From: Achromobacter aloeverae | GTDB lineage: Bacteria > Pseudomonadota > Gammaproteobacteria > Burkholderiales > Burkholderiaceae_B | NCBI RefSeq assembly: GCF_004121055.1 | Contig: NZ_PYAL01000007.1 | Span: 1 to 64,000 of the forward strand | DNA length: 64,000 nt | Direction: 5' to 3' | Part shown: piece after piece, positions 16,517-26,665 of the stretch | How the letters are laid out: each line of letters opens with the position of its first letter | Position numbering within the stretch: the first letter of the stretch is position 1 | Translations under genes and position numbers: made by a program | The notes under the pieces: model-generated | Database searches by the model: none | Seen by the model: only the letters and a program-made list of their open reading frames with translations | What the model was told of the DNA's origin: nothing

Positions 16517-17209
16517 CTAGGCCTCGGCCGATTCGCTGGTGCTGGCCACGCTCTCCAGCATGTAGCCCAGCCCGCGCACCGTCACGATGCGGATGTCGCT
16601 GCCGGCCAGCTTCTTGCGCAGCCGGTGCAACACCACTTCGATGGCGTCCGGATTGGCTTCGCTGTCGTGGTTGAACACCTTGCCGAACAATTGCGACTTG
16701 TCCACGGGATAGCCGCTGCGGGTCAGCAGCGCCGCCAGGGCGGCATGCTCGCGCGGGGTCAGGAACAACAGGGACCCGTCCAGCGTGAAGGCACGGCTTT
16801 CGCTGTCGTAGGCCAGCGACCCGCATTGCAGGCGCGGATGCTGGCGGCCGCGACTGCGCCGCACGAGCGCGGTCAGCCGCGCTTCCAGTTCTTCCAGGGC
16901 GAAGGGCTTGGTCAGGAAATCATCCGCGCCCAGGTTCAGGCCCCGCACGCGGTCCTGCAAGGCCCCCTGCGCCGTCAGCAGCAGCACGGGAGTACGGTCG
17001 TCGCGGTTGCGCATTTCGCGCAAGACCACCAGCCCGTGCTTGTCGGGCAGGCGCAGGTCCATCACGATGGCGTCGTACTCGGTACCGGCCATGAAAGCCT
17101 CGGCCGTGCGCGCGTCCGCCGCGTGATCGGGCACGAAACCACTCTGAGCCAGGGCGCGCACCAGCCACGATGCCATATCCCTTTCATCTTCAACCAGCAA
17201 TATGCGCAT
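16517..17209 (-). CDS. tctD: TctD-like OmpR-family response regulator
   Basis: The 230-residue regulator has a receiver domain at 1-120 with phosphoacceptor Asp51 ([11 protein letters not shown]) and acidic pocket residues near 8-9, and a winged-helix DNA-binding domain at about 130-220 ([20 protein letters not shown]). It pairs with the adjacent TctE-like kinase. The ATG at 17209 lies 20 bases inside the end of rppH, so the two-component genes are read from the rppH transcript or from a promoter within it. Confidence 0.92.
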   Translation of the reverse strand: MRILLVEDERDMASWLVRALAQSGFVPDHAADARTAEAFMAGTEYDAIVMDLRLPDKHGLVVLREMRNRDDRTPVLLLTAQGALQDRVRGLNLGADDFLTKPFALEELEARLTALVRRSRGRQHPRLQCGSLAYDSESRAFTLDGSLLFLTPREHAALAALLTRSGYPVDKSQLFGKVFNHDSEANPDAIEVVLHRLRKKLAGSDIRIVTVRGLGYMLESVASTSESAEA

Positions 17210-17762
17210 GCCCGTCGGCTCCTCCGCCCGAGTTTTCGCTGGCCCGTTGCCCGTGCACACGCTGGCGCAGGTAACGGGTTTCATGGTGACGCCGGAACAG
17301 AATCGTCGACAGCTCGTTCAAGGCCTGGGTATAGACCTCGCGCTTGAACTCGATGACTGCGTCCAGCGGCACCCAGTACTGGCTCCAGCGCCAAGCGTCG
17401 AATTCCGGGTGCTGCGTCGCCCTCAGGCAGACATCGCTGTCGCGCCCGATCAGACGTAGCAGAAACCAGATTTGCTTCTGCCCTTTGTAATGGCCACGCC
17501 ATTCGCGGCGGACGAAATGGTCCGGTACGTTGTAGCGCAGCCAATCGCGTGTACGCCCCAATATGCGGACATGCTCGGGATTCAACCCTACTTCCTCATG
17601 GAGCTCGCGGTACATGGCCTGTACGGGACTCTCCCCGTACTTGATGCCACCTTGCGGGAACTGCCAGGCATGTTCCCGGATCCGCTTACCCCAAAAGACC
17701 TCGTTTTTGCTATTTACGAGAATGATGCCGACATTGGGACGGTAGCCTTCGCGGTCCAGCAT
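17190..17762 (-). CDS. rppH: RNA pyrophosphohydrolase RppH
   Basis: Removes pyrophosphate from mRNA 5' ends and so triggers RNase E decay. The 190-residue protein begins [17 protein letters not shown], the usual RppH start. Its Nudix box spans 38-60, with Gly38, Glu44, Arg52, Glu53, Glu56 and Glu57 in the required spacing. A His/Gly/Ala-rich tail extends past the domain and overlaps tctD. Divergent from proS with 66 bases between start codons. A TATAAT on the minus strand at 17799-17804 is a candidate -10. Confidence 0.96.
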   Translation of the reverse strand: MLDREGYRPNVGIILVNSKNEVFWGKRIREHAWQFPQGGIKYGESPVQAMYRELHEEVGLNPEHVRILGRTRDWLRYNVPDHFVRREWRGHYKGQKQIWFLLRLIGRDSDVCLRATQHPEFDAWRWSQYWVPLDAVIEFKREVYTQALNELSTILFRRHHETRYLRQRVHGQRASENSGGGADGHAHIAG

Positions 17763-17828
17763 GGGCCACCCCCAGCAAATTCAATACAATTACGCCTGAT
17801 TATACGTACCTGCCGCCACCTGGAAACC

Positions 17829-19562
17829 ATGCGCGCCTCCAACTATCACATCAATACCCTCAAAGAGGCCCCGGCCGAAGCCGAAGTCGTCAGCCACCAG
17901 CTCATGACTCGTGCGGGAATGATCCGCAAGCTTGCCGGCGGCATCTATACGTACATGCCCTTGGGTCTGCGCGTCATCCGCAAGATCGAGAACATCGTCC
18001 GCCAGGAAATGAACGCCGCCGGGGCCATCGAGCTGCTGATGCCGGTGGTGCAGCCGGCCGAGCTCTGGCAGGAATCCGGCCGCTGGGTGCAATACGGCCC
18101 CGAATTGCTGCGCATCAAGGACCGCCATGACCGGGATTTCGTCCTGCAGCCCACTTCCGAGGAAGTGATCACCGATATCGCCCGCAACGAAATCCACAGC
18201 TGGCGCCAGTTGCCCGTGAATTTCTATCACATCCAGACCAAGTTCCGGGACGAACGTCGCCCCCGCTTCGGCCTGATGCGCGGCCGCGAATTCACCATGA
18301 AGGACGCCTACTCCTTCGACCGCGACGAAGCCGGCGCCCTCGCCAGCTACGACATCATGTACGGCGCGTACATGAAGATCTTCACCCGCCTGGGCCTGGA
18401 ATTCCGCGCCGTGGCGGCCGACACGGGGTCCATCGGCGGCACGCGCAGCCACGAGTTCCAGGTCATCGCGGAGACAGGCGAGGACCTGATCGTCTACAAC
18501 CCCGACAGCCAGTACGCCGCCAATATCGAATTGGCCGAATCCGGCCCGCTGATCGCCGAGCGCGCCGCGCCTGGCCGCGACCTGGAAGCGGTGGCCACGC
18601 CCGGCGCGGCCAAGTGCGAGGACGTCGCCGCCTTCCTGAAGATCCCGCTGGAAACCACGGTGAAGTCCATCGTGCTGGCCACCGAGCCGGCGGAAGGTCC
18701 GGCCCGGATCTGGCTGCTGCTGCTGCGCGGCGACCACACGCTGAACGAAATCAAGGCCGCCAAGGTGCCTGGGCTGAAGCAAGGCTTCCGCTTCGCCACG
18801 GAAGCCGAGATCGTCGAGCATTTCGGGTGCAAACCCGGCTATCTTGGCCCCATCAAGACGGTAAAACCCGTCCATGTGGTGGTGGACTCGACCGTGGCCA
18901 TGATGCATGACATCGTTTGCGGCGCCAACCGCGAGGACTTCCACTACGTGGGCCTGAACTGGGGCCGCGACCTGCCGGAACCCGAGGCGGTCGCCGACCT
19001 GCGCAACGTCGTCGCCGGCGACCCCGCCCCCGACGGCAAGGGCACCCTGGCCATCCAGCGCGGGATCGAGGTCGGCCACGTGTTCTTCCTGGGCACCAAG
19101 TACTCCGAAGCGCTGAAAGCCACCTTCCTGGACGAGTCCGGCAAGCCGGCCACGATCCAGATGGGCTGCTATGGCATCGGCGTGACGCGCATCGCCGCCG
19201 CGGCGATCGAGCAAAATCACGACGACAAGGGTATTATCTGGCCCCGCCCCATCGCCCCCTTTGAAGTGGTGATCTGCCCTGTGGGATGGGGGAAAAGTGA
19301 AACTGTTCGTAACACCGCGAATGATCTCTACGAAGCGCTGCGCGAGCGCGGCATCGACGTCCTGCTCGATGACCGCGACGCCCGCCCGGGTGTCATGTTC
19401 GCCGAATGGGAGTTGATCGGCGTGCCCTTGCGCGTAACAGTTGGAGAGCGCGGCCTCAAGGACGGCGTGCTGGAATTGCAGGCCCGGCGCGAGTCCGAAG
19501 CGACCAAGGTAGGCTTGGACGAAGCGCTGGATCAGGTATTGGCCAAGCTGGACACCCTTTGA
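17829..19562 (+). CDS. proS: Prolyl-tRNA synthetase (bacterial type with editing insertion)
   Basis: Charges tRNA-Pro. The 577-residue length and order are those of the bacterial form: class II motif 2 around [20 protein letters not shown], an inserted YbaK-like editing domain at about 230-385 (deacylates Ala-tRNA-Pro), motif 3 around [13 protein letters not shown], and the anticodon-binding domain to the end. The ATG at 17829 starts [20 protein letters not shown], typical of the family; the frame is open upstream but antisense to rppH. The next gene, ybgC, overlaps the stop codon. Confidence 0.97.
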   Translation: MRASNYHINTLKEAPAEAEVVSHQLMTRAGMIRKLAGGIYTYMPLGLRVIRKIENIVRQEMNAAGAIELLMPVVQPAELWQESGRWVQYGPELLRIKDRHDRDFVLQPTSEEVITDIARNEIHSWRQLPVNFYHIQTKFRDERRPRFGLMRGREFTMKDAYSFDRDEAGALASYDIMYGAYMKIFTRLGLEFRAVAADTGSIGGTRSHEFQVIAETGEDLIVYNPDSQYAANIELAESGPLIAERAAPGRDLEAVATPGAAKCEDVAAFLKIPLETTVKSIVLATEPAEGPARIWLLLLRGDHTLNEIKAAKVPGLKQGFRFATEAEIVEHFGCKPGYLGPIKTVKPVHVVVDSTVAMMHDIVCGANREDFHYVGLNWGRDLPEPEAVADLRNVVAGDPAPDGKGTLAIQRGIEVGHVFFLGTKYSEALKATFLDESGKPATIQMGCYGIGVTRIAAAAIEQNHDDKGIIWPRPIAPFEVVICPVGWGKSETVRNTANDLYEALRERGIDVLLDDRDARPGVMFAEWELIGVPLRVTVGERGLKDGVLELQARRESEATKVGLDEALDQVLAKLDTL

Positions 19563-19981
19563 ATTCCTTTTCCGCACAGGTTTCGACGCTGGTCATCCGT
19601 GTCTACTACGAAGATACGGATGCCGGCGGAATCGTCTTCTACGCCAACTACCTAAAATTCATGGAGCGCGGGCGAACGGAATGGCTACGTACCCTCGGGT
19701 ACGACCAATCCCGCATGCTCGCCGACACCGGGCGGCTCTTCGTGGTGGCGGGGCTGGACATGTCTTACCGCAAGCCGGGGCGACTGGACGATCTCCTTAC
19801 TGTTGAAACCTGTGTCACACGACTGGGACGAGCTTCGATACACTTCGCGCAGCGAGTGCTCCGTGAGGGGGAACTGCTGGCCGAAGGGAACATCCAAGTG
19901 GGTTGCGTGGATGCCACCCGCTTGAGACCCGCGGAACTTCCCAAGGACCTCCGCGCCACACTGGAATCTATTCAGGGATAA
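19559..19981 (+). CDS. ybgC: Acyl-CoA thioesterase YbgC of the tol-pal cluster
   Basis: The 140-residue hot-dog thioesterase has the active-site region [18 protein letters not shown] with the catalytic Asp. No ATG or GTG precedes this motif in frame after the proS end. The best start is a TTG at 19559 that overlaps the proS stop (TTGA), giving 15 residues before VYYEDT, close to the E. coli protein. YbgC is linked with Tol-Pal and acyl carrier protein at the inner membrane. tolQ follows after 2 bases. Confidence 0.9.
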   Translation: MNSFSAQVSTLVIRVYYEDTDAGGIVFYANYLKFMERGRTEWLRTLGYDQSRMLADTGRLFVVAGLDMSYRKPGRLDDLLTVETCVTRLGRASIHFAQRVLREGELLAEGNIQVGCVDATRLRPAELPKDLRATLESIQG

Positions 19982-19983
19982 AA

Positions 19984-20658
19984 ATGCAAGTCTCCAACGA
20001 CATGTCGTTGATTACGCTGATCGGCCACGCCAGCGTGCCGGTCCAGTTGATCATGCTGCTGCTTCTGGGCATTTCCATCATGTCCTGGACGTATATCTTC
20101 GCCAAACTGATCGCCATCAAGCGGGCGCATCAGCAGACGCGCCGCTTCGAAGACGATTTCTGGTCGGGCGGAGACCTGTCCATGCTGCAACAGGCCGTCG
20201 CCAGCCGCCGCGCCGAACAGGGCGCGCTGGCCCGCATCTTCGACGCCGGCATGACCGAGTTCCTCAAGGCCCGCCGCGGCAGCGCCAGCGCCGAAGCGCT
20301 GCTGGACGGCCCGCGCCGCGCCATGCGCGCCGCCTACCAGCGCGAAATGGACGCGCTGGAATCGCACCTGAACTTCCTGGCGTCCGCCGGCTCGGTCAGC
20401 CCCTACATCGGCCTGCTCGGCACGGTGTGGGGCATCATGCACGCCTTCATCGGCCTGTCCAACATGCAGCAGGCCACGCTGGCCTCGGTGGCGCCCGGTA
20501 TCGCGGAAGCGCTGATCGCCACGGCCATCGGCCTGTTCGCCGCCATCCCCGCGGTGGTTGCCTACAACCGCTATACCAATGACATCGACCGCATCTCGAT
20601 CCGCTTCGACAGCTTTGTCGATGAATTCCTGAACATTCTGCAACGGCAGGTGCGCTGA
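19984..20658 (+). CDS. tolQ: Tol-Pal system protein TolQ
   Basis: The 224-residue inner-membrane protein has three helices (about 15-37, 130-150, 170-190) and the MotA/TolQ/ExbB domain (GLLGTVWGIMHAFIGLS). With TolR it forms the proton channel that energises TolA during outer-membrane constriction. AGGGA lies 5 bases upstream of the ATG. The TGA overlaps the tolR ATG (TGATG). Confidence 0.97.
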   Translation: MQVSNDMSLITLIGHASVPVQLIMLLLLGISIMSWTYIFAKLIAIKRAHQQTRRFEDDFWSGGDLSMLQQAVASRRAEQGALARIFDAGMTEFLKARRGSASAEALLDGPRRAMRAAYQREMDALESHLNFLASAGSVSPYIGLLGTVWGIMHAFIGLSNMQQATLASVAPGIAEALIATAIGLFAAIPAVVAYNRYTNDIDRISIRFDSFVDEFLNILQRQVR

Positions 20659-21143
20659 TGGGATCGATGCGTTCGGGCGGCCGCGCCGGCCGCCGCATGA
20701 AATCCGACATCAATGTGGTGCCCTACATCGATGTGATGCTGGTGCTGCTGGTGATCTTCATGGTCACCGCGCCCTTGATCACGCCCGGATTGATCAACCT
20801 GCCGTCGGTGGGCGCGGCCTCCGATGTGCCGGTCAAGCCGCTGGAGGTGCAGATTTCGTCCAACGGTGAAATCGCCCTGCGCATGCGTGAACCGGGCGCC
20901 AATCCGGAGACCATTGCACGCGCCGAGCTGGTCGCCCAGGTGCGCCAGCGCATTACCGCGGATACGCCCGTGGTGATCGCGGCCGACGGCAAGGTGCCCT
21001 ACGAATCCGTGATGAAGGTGATGGACGAGCTGCGCGTGAATGGCGTGACGCGGCTGGGCCTGCTGGTCGACCAGCAGTCTTCGACGGGCGCCGCAGCCAG
21101 CGCCGCCGGCCAGCCGCAGGCGCAGCCGGCCAGGCGCCGCTAA
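20658..21143 (+). CDS. tolR: Tol-Pal system protein TolR
   Basis: The 161-residue protein has one membrane helix with the essential channel Asp25 in [19 protein letters not shown], followed by a periplasmic ExbD/TolR domain. The C-terminal tail is Ala/Gln/Pro-rich. The start codon overlaps the tolQ stop by one base, implying coupled translation. Confidence 0.96.
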   Translation: MGSMRSGGRAGRRMKSDINVVPYIDVMLVLLVIFMVTAPLITPGLINLPSVGAASDVPVKPLEVQISSNGEIALRMREPGANPETIARAELVAQVRQRITADTPVVIAADGKVPYESVMKVMDELRVNGVTRLGLLVDQQSSTGAAASAAGQPQAQPARRR

Positions 21144-21192
21144 GGCGGCCAGCCCGCCAGCCCCGCCCCGTCGAACTCCCACCGCAATATTC

Positions 21193-22383
21193 ATGACGCC
21201 TCCTCCGATCATCAAACACCAAAGCGGCCCGCCCGAGCGCCCGCCTGCCCAGGACAACTGGAAGGCGCTGGGGCTGGCTTTGCTGGCCCACTTGTTGTTG
21301 TTCCTGATACTGATCTTCGGCATCAATTGGCACACGGAGAACCCTGGGCCGGTGCAGGTGCAGTTGTGGGCCAAGGGCGACACGCCCGATGCCGCGCCGC
21401 CGCCGCCCCAGCCTCAACCCAAGCCGCAGCCCCAGCCCCAGCCGCAACCGGAAACCCCGCCGCCGCCGCCCAAGCCCGCGCCGCCTCCGCCGCCGCCCAC
21501 GCCGACGCCGCAGGCGCAGCCCAAGGACGAACCCGATCCCGAGATCGCGCTGGAAGAGGCGCGCAAGAAGAAGGAGCAGGAAGAAAAGGATCGCCAGGCT
21601 GCCGAGGCCGCCAAGGAAAAGGCGCGCCTGGAGCAGGAGCGCAAGGAAGCGGCCGAGAAGGAAAAGGCCAAGCTGGAGCAGCAGCGCAAGGACGCCGAAA
21701 AGGCCGCCGCCGCGAAGGCTGCCGCCGACAAGGCCGCGGCGGACAAGGCTGCCGCCGAGAAAGCGGCCGCCGAGAAAGCGGCCGCCGAGAAAGCCGCCGC
21801 CGAAAAGGCGGCCGCTGACAAGGCCGCCGCGGAGAAGGCCGCGGCCGACAAGGCTGCTGCCGAGAAGAAGGCCAAGGACGACGCAGCCAAGAAGGCGGCT
21901 GCTGAAAAGGCGGCTGCTGAAAAAGCCGCCGCCGAAAAGGCGGCCGCGGACAAGGCTGCCGCCGAGAAAGCGGCTGCCGAAAAAGCCGCTGCCGCCAAGA
22001 AGGCCGCCGCCGACAAGGCCCTGCGCGACGCTTTCCGCAATGACGCCATGGGCGCTGCGGGTATACCAAACGGCACCGCCGACCGCAATCAGGCGGGTGG
22101 CGGACGCGACGATGGATATGGCGCCAAGGTCCGCGCCTGCATCCAGCCCGGCGTGGCCTATCCGACGCCGCCGCGCGCGGGTTCGCAGAATCCGACGGCC
22201 GAATACCGGGTACAGTTACGTTCGGATGGGAGCGTTTCGGGTCTGACCCTGACGCGCTCTTCGGGCAACACGGGTTTCGACCGCGCGGTCGAGACCGGGA
22301 TCCGCCGCTGCAATCCGTTCCCCAAGCCTTCGACGGGACGGTACGAGCCGCTGATCGACGTAATTTATCGAATGTACGACTGA
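21193..22383 (+). CDS. tolA: Cell envelope protein TolA
   Basis: The 396-residue protein has one N-terminal helix (about 28-46), a Pro/Gln-rich stretch (about 65-110), a long Lys/Ala/Glu helical domain II that spans the periplasm (about 115-280), and a C-terminal TonB/TolA-like domain III with [19 protein letters not shown] that contacts TolB and Pal. Domain II includes near-exact [10 protein letters not shown] repeats. The ATG has no clear Shine-Dalgarno; tolR ends 49 bases upstream. Confidence 0.94.
   Translation: MTPPPIIKHQSGPPERPPAQDNWKALGLALLAHLLLFLILIFGINWHTENPGPVQVQLWAKGDTPDAAPPPPQPQPKPQPQPQPQPETPPPPPKPAPPPPPPTPTPQAQPKDEPDPEIALEEARKKKEQEEKDRQAAEAAKEKARLEQERKEAAEKEKAKLEQQRKDAEKAAAAKAAADKAAADKAAAEKAAAEKAAAEKAAAEKAAADKAAAEKAAADKAAAEKKAKDDAAKKAAAEKAAAEKAAAEKAAADKAAAEKAAAEKAAAAKKAAADKALRDAFRNDAMGAAGIPNGTADRNQAGGGRDDGYGAKVRACIQPGVAYPTPPRAGSQNPTAEYRVQLRSDGSVSGLTLTRSSGNTGFDRAVETGIRRCNPFPKPSTGRYEPLIDVIYRMYD
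21700..22020 (+). repeat. 15-bp-type coding repeats of TolA domain II
   Basis: About 20 consecutive copies of a five-codon unit encoding AEKAA or ADKAA, interrupted once by [10 protein letters not shown]. The DNA copies differ at third positions. Such repeats can expand or contract in whole five-residue steps without a frameshift. Confidence 0.85.
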
Positions 22384-22399
22384 GAGGAGCTTGCTATTC

Positions 22400-23713
22400 A
22401 TGAACCCCGTCTCTAGCCGACCTGCGCAATACACCGCGTTGCGGATGTATGCCCTGGGCCTGCTGCTGTTGCTGGCAGCCCTGTTCGCCGGGCGGCCGGC
22501 CCATGCGCAACTGCGCGTGGATATTTCCGGCACCGGCGCCACCCAATATCCCGTGGCCATCGCTGATTTCGCCGTGGACGACGCCCATGGCCGCGCCTTG
22601 GCCGAAGTCATCCGCGCCGACCTGAGCCGTACCGGCCAGTTCCGCCTGGTCAACGCCGCCGGCGCCGGCCTGAACGTCGACAGCCCGGTGGCGTACGACG
22701 ACTGGCGCGGCAAGGGTGCCGACTTTCTTGCCTACGGCAGCATCCAGCGTGGCGCCGACGGCCGCTACGACGTGCGCTACCGCCTGGCCGACACGGTCAA
22801 GAAGGGCCAGCTCGACGGCGTGGCCTTCTCCGGCACCGAACAGGAACTGCGCCGCGTGGCGCACCAGATCGCCGACCGCATCTACGAAAAGATCACCGGC
22901 GTGCGCGGCGTGTTTTCCACCCGCATCGCCTACGTGCTGAAGCTGGGCAATACCTACGAGCTGCAGGTCGCCGACGCCGACGGCCAGAATCCGCAGGTGG
23001 CCCTGCGCTCGCGCGAGCCCATCATTTCGCCCGCCTGGTCGCCCGACGGCAGCCGCCTGGCCTACGTCAGCTTCGAATCCGGCAAGCCCGTGGTGTATAT
23101 CCGCACCTTGTCGTCGGTCGCGCGCGTGCCGGTCGCCAACTACAAGGGCAACAACAGCGCGCCGGCCTGGTCGCCGGACGGCAGCATGCTGGCCGTGGCG
23201 CTGACCCGCGACGGCCTGTCCCAGATCTATGTCCTGAATGCCGACGGCTCGAACCTGCGCCGTATCACCCGCTCGCCGGGTATCGATACGGAGCCCACGT
23301 TCACGCCCGACGGCCGTTCCATCATCTTCACGAGTGACCGTAGCGGCGGCCCGCAGATCTACCAGGTAGGTCTGGACGGTGGCGAGCCGCGCCGCCTGAC
23401 ATTTAACGGCGGTTACAACATCTCACCCCGTATTTCCCCAGACGGTTCGACGCTCCTGTACGTTGCTAGACGCGACGGTGCGTTTCGCATCGCTTCGTTA
23501 AACCTGTCGTCCGGTACTGAAACTCTGCTGACTGATGGTCGTGATGATCAGTCGCCCAGTTTCGCGCCGAACGGAATGCAGGTACTCTACGCCGCCATCC
23601 AAGGCGGACGTAGTGTCCTTGCGGGGGTATCGAGCGATGGCCGCGTACGGCAGACGCTTTCGGTACTGAATGGGGAAATACGTGAACCAACTTGGGGCCC
23701 ATTTACCCGATAA
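22400..23713 (+). CDS. tolB: Tol-Pal system protein TolB
   Basis: The 437-residue periplasmic protein has a signal peptide (about 1-36, ending near RPAHAQ), an N-terminal alpha/beta domain to about 165 and a six-blade beta-propeller with repeated SPDG/TPDG motifs (PAWSPDGSRLAYVS, FTPDGRSIIFTSD). TolB links Pal and TolA. The ATG at 22400 is used because GAGGAG lies 10 bases upstream; the in-frame TTG at 22391 is too close to that site. Confidence 0.96.
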   Translation: MNPVSSRPAQYTALRMYALGLLLLLAALFAGRPAHAQLRVDISGTGATQYPVAIADFAVDDAHGRALAEVIRADLSRTGQFRLVNAAGAGLNVDSPVAYDDWRGKGADFLAYGSIQRGADGRYDVRYRLADTVKKGQLDGVAFSGTEQELRRVAHQIADRIYEKITGVRGVFSTRIAYVLKLGNTYELQVADADGQNPQVALRSREPIISPAWSPDGSRLAYVSFESGKPVVYIRTLSSVARVPVANYKGNNSAPAWSPDGSMLAVALTRDGLSQIYVLNADGSNLRRITRSPGIDTEPTFTPDGRSIIFTSDRSGGPQIYQVGLDGGEPRRLTFNGGYNISPRISPDGSTLLYVARRDGAFRIASLNLSSGTETLLTDGRDDQSPSFAPNGMQVLYAAIQGGRSVLAGVSSDGRVRQTLSVLNGEIREPTWGPFTR

Positions 23714-23744
23714 CACGTGTGACTCTCTCTTCAAAGGAACTATC

Positions 23745-24248
23745 ATGAAGTCGCGCATTGCCAAAAGCCTAACCATTGCCGCTCTGGCCGCCACCCTGGC
23801 AGCTTGCAGCTCCGTCCCTCTCGACGATAAAGCGGGTCAGGGCGCTGGCGCTGGCCAAGGCTCGTCCGCCAACACCGGCGAGATCCTTGATCCCTTCAAC
23901 CCCCAAAGCATCCTGGCGCAACAGCGCTCGGTGTACTTTGACTTCGACAGCTACACGGTGTCGGACCAGTACCGCGGTCTCGTGGAAACCCACGCCCGCT
24001 ACCTGGCTTCGCATCCGCAGCAGCGCGTGAAGATCGAAGGCAACACCGACGAACGTGGCGGCGCCGAGTACAACCTGGCCCTCGGCCAGCGCCGTGCGGA
24101 TGCGGTTCGCCGCACGATGACGCTGCTGGGTGTCAGCGATCAGCAGATCGAAACCATCAGCTTCGGCAAGGAAAAGCCGAAGTCGACGGGTACGACCGAA
24201 GCCGATTTCGCGGAAAACCGCCGCGCGGACATCAACTATCTGCGTTAA
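23745..24248 (+). CDS. pal: Peptidoglycan-associated lipoprotein Pal
   Basis: The 167-residue lipoprotein has a signal peptide with lipobox LAAC (Cys21), a Gly/Ala-rich linker, and an OmpA-like peptidoglycan-binding domain (about 55-167) with GNTDERGGAEYNLALGQRR. AAAGGA precedes the ATG. Anchors the outer membrane to the wall and is recycled by TolB. Confidence 0.97.
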   Translation: MKSRIAKSLTIAALAATLAACSSVPLDDKAGQGAGAGQGSSANTGEILDPFNPQSILAQQRSVYFDFDSYTVSDQYRGLVETHARYLASHPQQRVKIEGNTDERGGAEYNLALGQRRADAVRRTMTLLGVSDQQIETISFGKEKPKSTGTTEADFAENRRADINYLR

Positions 24249-24394
24249 GCTCAACGACGCCTGATATTTGATAGCCCCACAATGCGTCGGGACGGTCTGT
24301 CGGCCGCCCCGGCGCTTGTTTTTTGTCGCTCGGGATGGTGGCCCGCTACCAGCCTGGCGCATTGTGGGGTCCCCTTCTTTCCCAGGAATTTTTC

Positions 24395-25087
24395 ATGAGC
24401 GATCGAGTATCCCCTTTGCGTCTCGTGGCCGCGGCCACCGGCCTGGCTTTTGCCGCCTTGTCCCTCCCCGCCCACGCATTCGCCGATGACGATGCGCGCA
24501 AGGCCATTCTTGATCTGCGCCAGCAACTCCAGCAACAAAACGAACAGAACGTGCGCGCCCGCCTGCAACTGGCGGACCAGATCCAGGCGCTGCAGACGCA
24601 ACTCCAGCAATTGCAGAACCAGCTGGAGCTGGCCACGCGCCAGCCCGCCGGCGGCAACAGGCCCGCGGGCGGCGGCAATCCGGGCGATACCGGCAGCGCG
24701 ACCGCCGCCGATGCGCAAGAACAATCCGCCTATGACGGCGCCATCGACCTGTACCGCAAAGGCCAGTACAAGGATGCCGCCGAATCGCTGACCGCCTTCA
24801 CCGCGCTGTATCCGAATAGCGAACTGGTGCCGTCCGCGCAGTTCTACCTGGGCAGCAGCCGCTATGCGCAGAAGGACTTCAAGGGCGCCATCGAGCAGTT
24901 GAACAATATGGTGCAGAAGGCACCCGACAATGCCCGCGCGCCCGATGCCCTGCTGGTGGTCGCCGGCAGCCAGATCGAGCTGAACAACCGCGCCGGCGCC
25001 AAGGCGACGCTGCAGCGCATCGTGAAGGACTACCCCACTTCGCCGGCCGCCACCACGGCCAAGAGCCGCCTGCAGCTGCTGCAGTGA
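24395..25087 (+). CDS. cpoB: Cell division coordinator CpoB (YbgF)
   Basis: The 230-residue periplasmic protein has a signal peptide (about 1-28, ending PAHAFA), a trimerising coiled coil (about 33-75, Gln/Leu-rich), a Gly/Pro linker and a TPR domain (about 105-230, YDGAIDLYRKGQYKDAAESL). CpoB couples outer-membrane constriction with septal wall synthesis via TolA and PBP1B. AGGA lies 7 bases before the ATG. It closes the ybgC-tol-pal operon. Confidence 0.94.
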   Translation: MSDRVSPLRLVAAATGLAFAALSLPAHAFADDDARKAILDLRQQLQQQNEQNVRARLQLADQIQALQTQLQQLQNQLELATRQPAGGNRPAGGGNPGDTGSATAADAQEQSAYDGAIDLYRKGQYKDAAESLTAFTALYPNSELVPSAQFYLGSSRYAQKDFKGAIEQLNNMVQKAPDNARAPDALLVVAGSQIELNNRAGAKATLQRIVKDYPTSPAATTAKSRLQLLQ

Positions 25088-25114
25088 CGCGCTGAGGCCG
25101 ACAGCCGCCTGGGC

Positions 25115-25639
25115 CTAGGCCGCCGCCAATGCCACGTCCGCGACCGGTGCGCCGGTCATGGCCTGCAACTGCGCGGGCGTCATGGCGAACACGGCATTGG
25201 GATGACCGGCGGCCGCCCAGATGACGTCATAGCGAAACAGGTCCTGGTCCAGCAGGCAGACCGGCGCCACGCTATGCCCGATGGGGCAAACCCCGCCTAT
25301 CGCATAACCGGTATTTTCCCGCACGAAGCGCGCGTCCGCCTTGGCCAGCGCACCCAACCGCCCGGCGACCTTGGCTTCGTCGACCCGGTTGACGCCGCTG
25401 GCGATCACCAGCACGGGCGCGTCGTCCTTGGCGCGGCGGAAGATGATGGACTTCGCGATCTGAGCGACTTCGCACCCCAGGCCGGCGGCGGCCTCGGCCG
25501 AGGTGCGGCCGGTGGCAGGCAGCAGCACGACATCGCGGTCGTGGCCCAATGATCGCAGGAGGTCGGCCACGCGCTGCGCCGAGGCCGGGAGGACGATGAC
25601 GCCATGGGCGCCGGAATCTGTGGATGCAGGATCGGACAT
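25115..25639 (-). CDS. YbaK/EbsC-family aminoacyl-tRNA deacylase
   Basis: The 174-residue protein is a free-standing YbaK/ProX domain with the conserved Lys in AQIAKSIIF and the GVCPIGH loop near the substrate site. Homologues hydrolyse mischarged tRNA-Pro or tRNA-Cys in trans. The same fold is the editing insert of proS in this window. The start at 25639 fits the domain; an upstream GTG would add 10 residues. Convergent with cpoB (27 bases). Confidence 0.88.
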   Translation of the reverse strand: MSDPASTDSGAHGVIVLPASAQRVADLLRSLGHDRDVVLLPATGRTSAEAAAGLGCEVAQIAKSIIFRRAKDDAPVLVIASGVNRVDEAKVAGRLGALAKADARFVRENTGYAIGGVCPIGHSVAPVCLLDQDLFRYDVIWAAAGHPNAVFAMTPAQLQAMTGAPVADVALAAA

Positions 25640-25806
25640 GGGAAGGGTCGATGATGGTCCCGCCCGCACGGGCGGGCGTATCGTAACGGGCCCACCGAGT
25701 GTATCAGTCCGATCCGGAGCGCTAGAATTCGGGGAACACGTCCTCGCGCGCCACCGTGGCGCCGCGCGATTCCGCCATTCCGCCGCCCGCCGTTCACGCT
25801 GCCCCG

Positions 25807-26643
25807 ATGCGATCCGACTTCACGCCTGAAATCCTCCACGCCGATATCGGCAGTCATCCGCTGGCCTATGCGACGGCCGGCCAGGGGACGCCGCTGCTGT
25901 TCATACATGGCTCGCTGTGCGACCTGCGCTACTGGAAATACCAGATGCCGCCGTTGGCCCGCTGCTACCAGACCTATAGCGTCAGCCTGCGCCACCACTG
26001 GCCGGAACGGTGGAACGGCGACGGCGACGATTTCTCGCTGGAGCAGCACGTCGACGATATGGCGGCCTTCCTGGCACGCGTCGGGGGGGACCGCGCGGCG
26101 CATGTCGTGGGCCATTCCCGCGGCGGCCGCGTCGCCTTCGAACTGGCGCGGCGCCACCCCGCGCTGGTGCGCAGTCTGGTGCTGGCCGACCCCGGCCTGT
26201 CGATCAGCGACGAGGAAGACCGGCGCGGCGATTTCCGCATGCACGCGATGGAAGCCATCCGCGCGGGCGACGTGGAAGGCGGCCTGGCCCTCTTCATCGA
26301 CACGGTGACCGGTCCCGATACCTGGCGGCGCATGGTCCCGTGGTTCAAGGACATGGTTGTCGACAATGCCAACACCTTGCTGGGCCAGGGCCGCGAACCC
26401 GGCTATCGGCTGAAGGAAAGCGCCGCGCGGACCATGGACAAGCCCGTGCTGCTCATAGGCGGCGCGCTCAGCCCGGCCCCCTATCCCGCCATCCTGGACA
26501 TCCTGCAGAACCTGCTGCCCAACGTGCGCCGGGTCGACATTCCAGGCTCATCCCATGGCATGAACCTCGGCAACCCACGGGCCTTCAATCACGCCGTGCT
26601 GGACTTCCTGGCGGCCTGCGAACACGCAACGGCCTGCGCCTGA
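25807..26643 (+). CDS. Alpha/beta-hydrolase fold protein
   Basis: The 278-residue cytoplasmic hydrolase has an oxyanion-hole HG in LLFIHGSLCD, the nucleophile elbow VVGHSRGGRVAF with Ser104, a candidate Asp near IGGALSPAPY or in the LADPGLS loop, and His in IPGSSHGMNL. Substrate is unknown; esters, lactones or haloacids are all possible for this fold. It ends just upstream of the sigma-54-like promoter of the signalling operon and is not itself part of that operon. Confidence 0.85.
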   Translation: MRSDFTPEILHADIGSHPLAYATAGQGTPLLFIHGSLCDLRYWKYQMPPLARCYQTYSVSLRHHWPERWNGDGDDFSLEQHVDDMAAFLARVGGDRAAHVVGHSRGGRVAFELARRHPALVRSLVLADPGLSISDEEDRRGDFRMHAMEAIRAGDVEGGLALFIDTVTGPDTWRRMVPWFKDMVVDNANTLLGQGREPGYRLKESAARTMDKPVLLIGGALSPAPYPAILDILQNLLPNVRRVDIPGSSHGMNLGNPRAFNHAVLDFLAACEHATACA

Positions 26644-26665
26644 AACAGGGGCTGCGGGCCGCGCC

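Noticed and set aside
17784-17804. Plus-strand promoter for proS (TACAAT at 17785-17790)
   Set aside because: No acceptable -35 at 16 to 18 bases upstream; evidence too weak to list.
21700-22020. Non-coding satellite repeat
   Set aside because: The repeat is in frame within tolA and encodes the known Lys/Ala-rich domain II.
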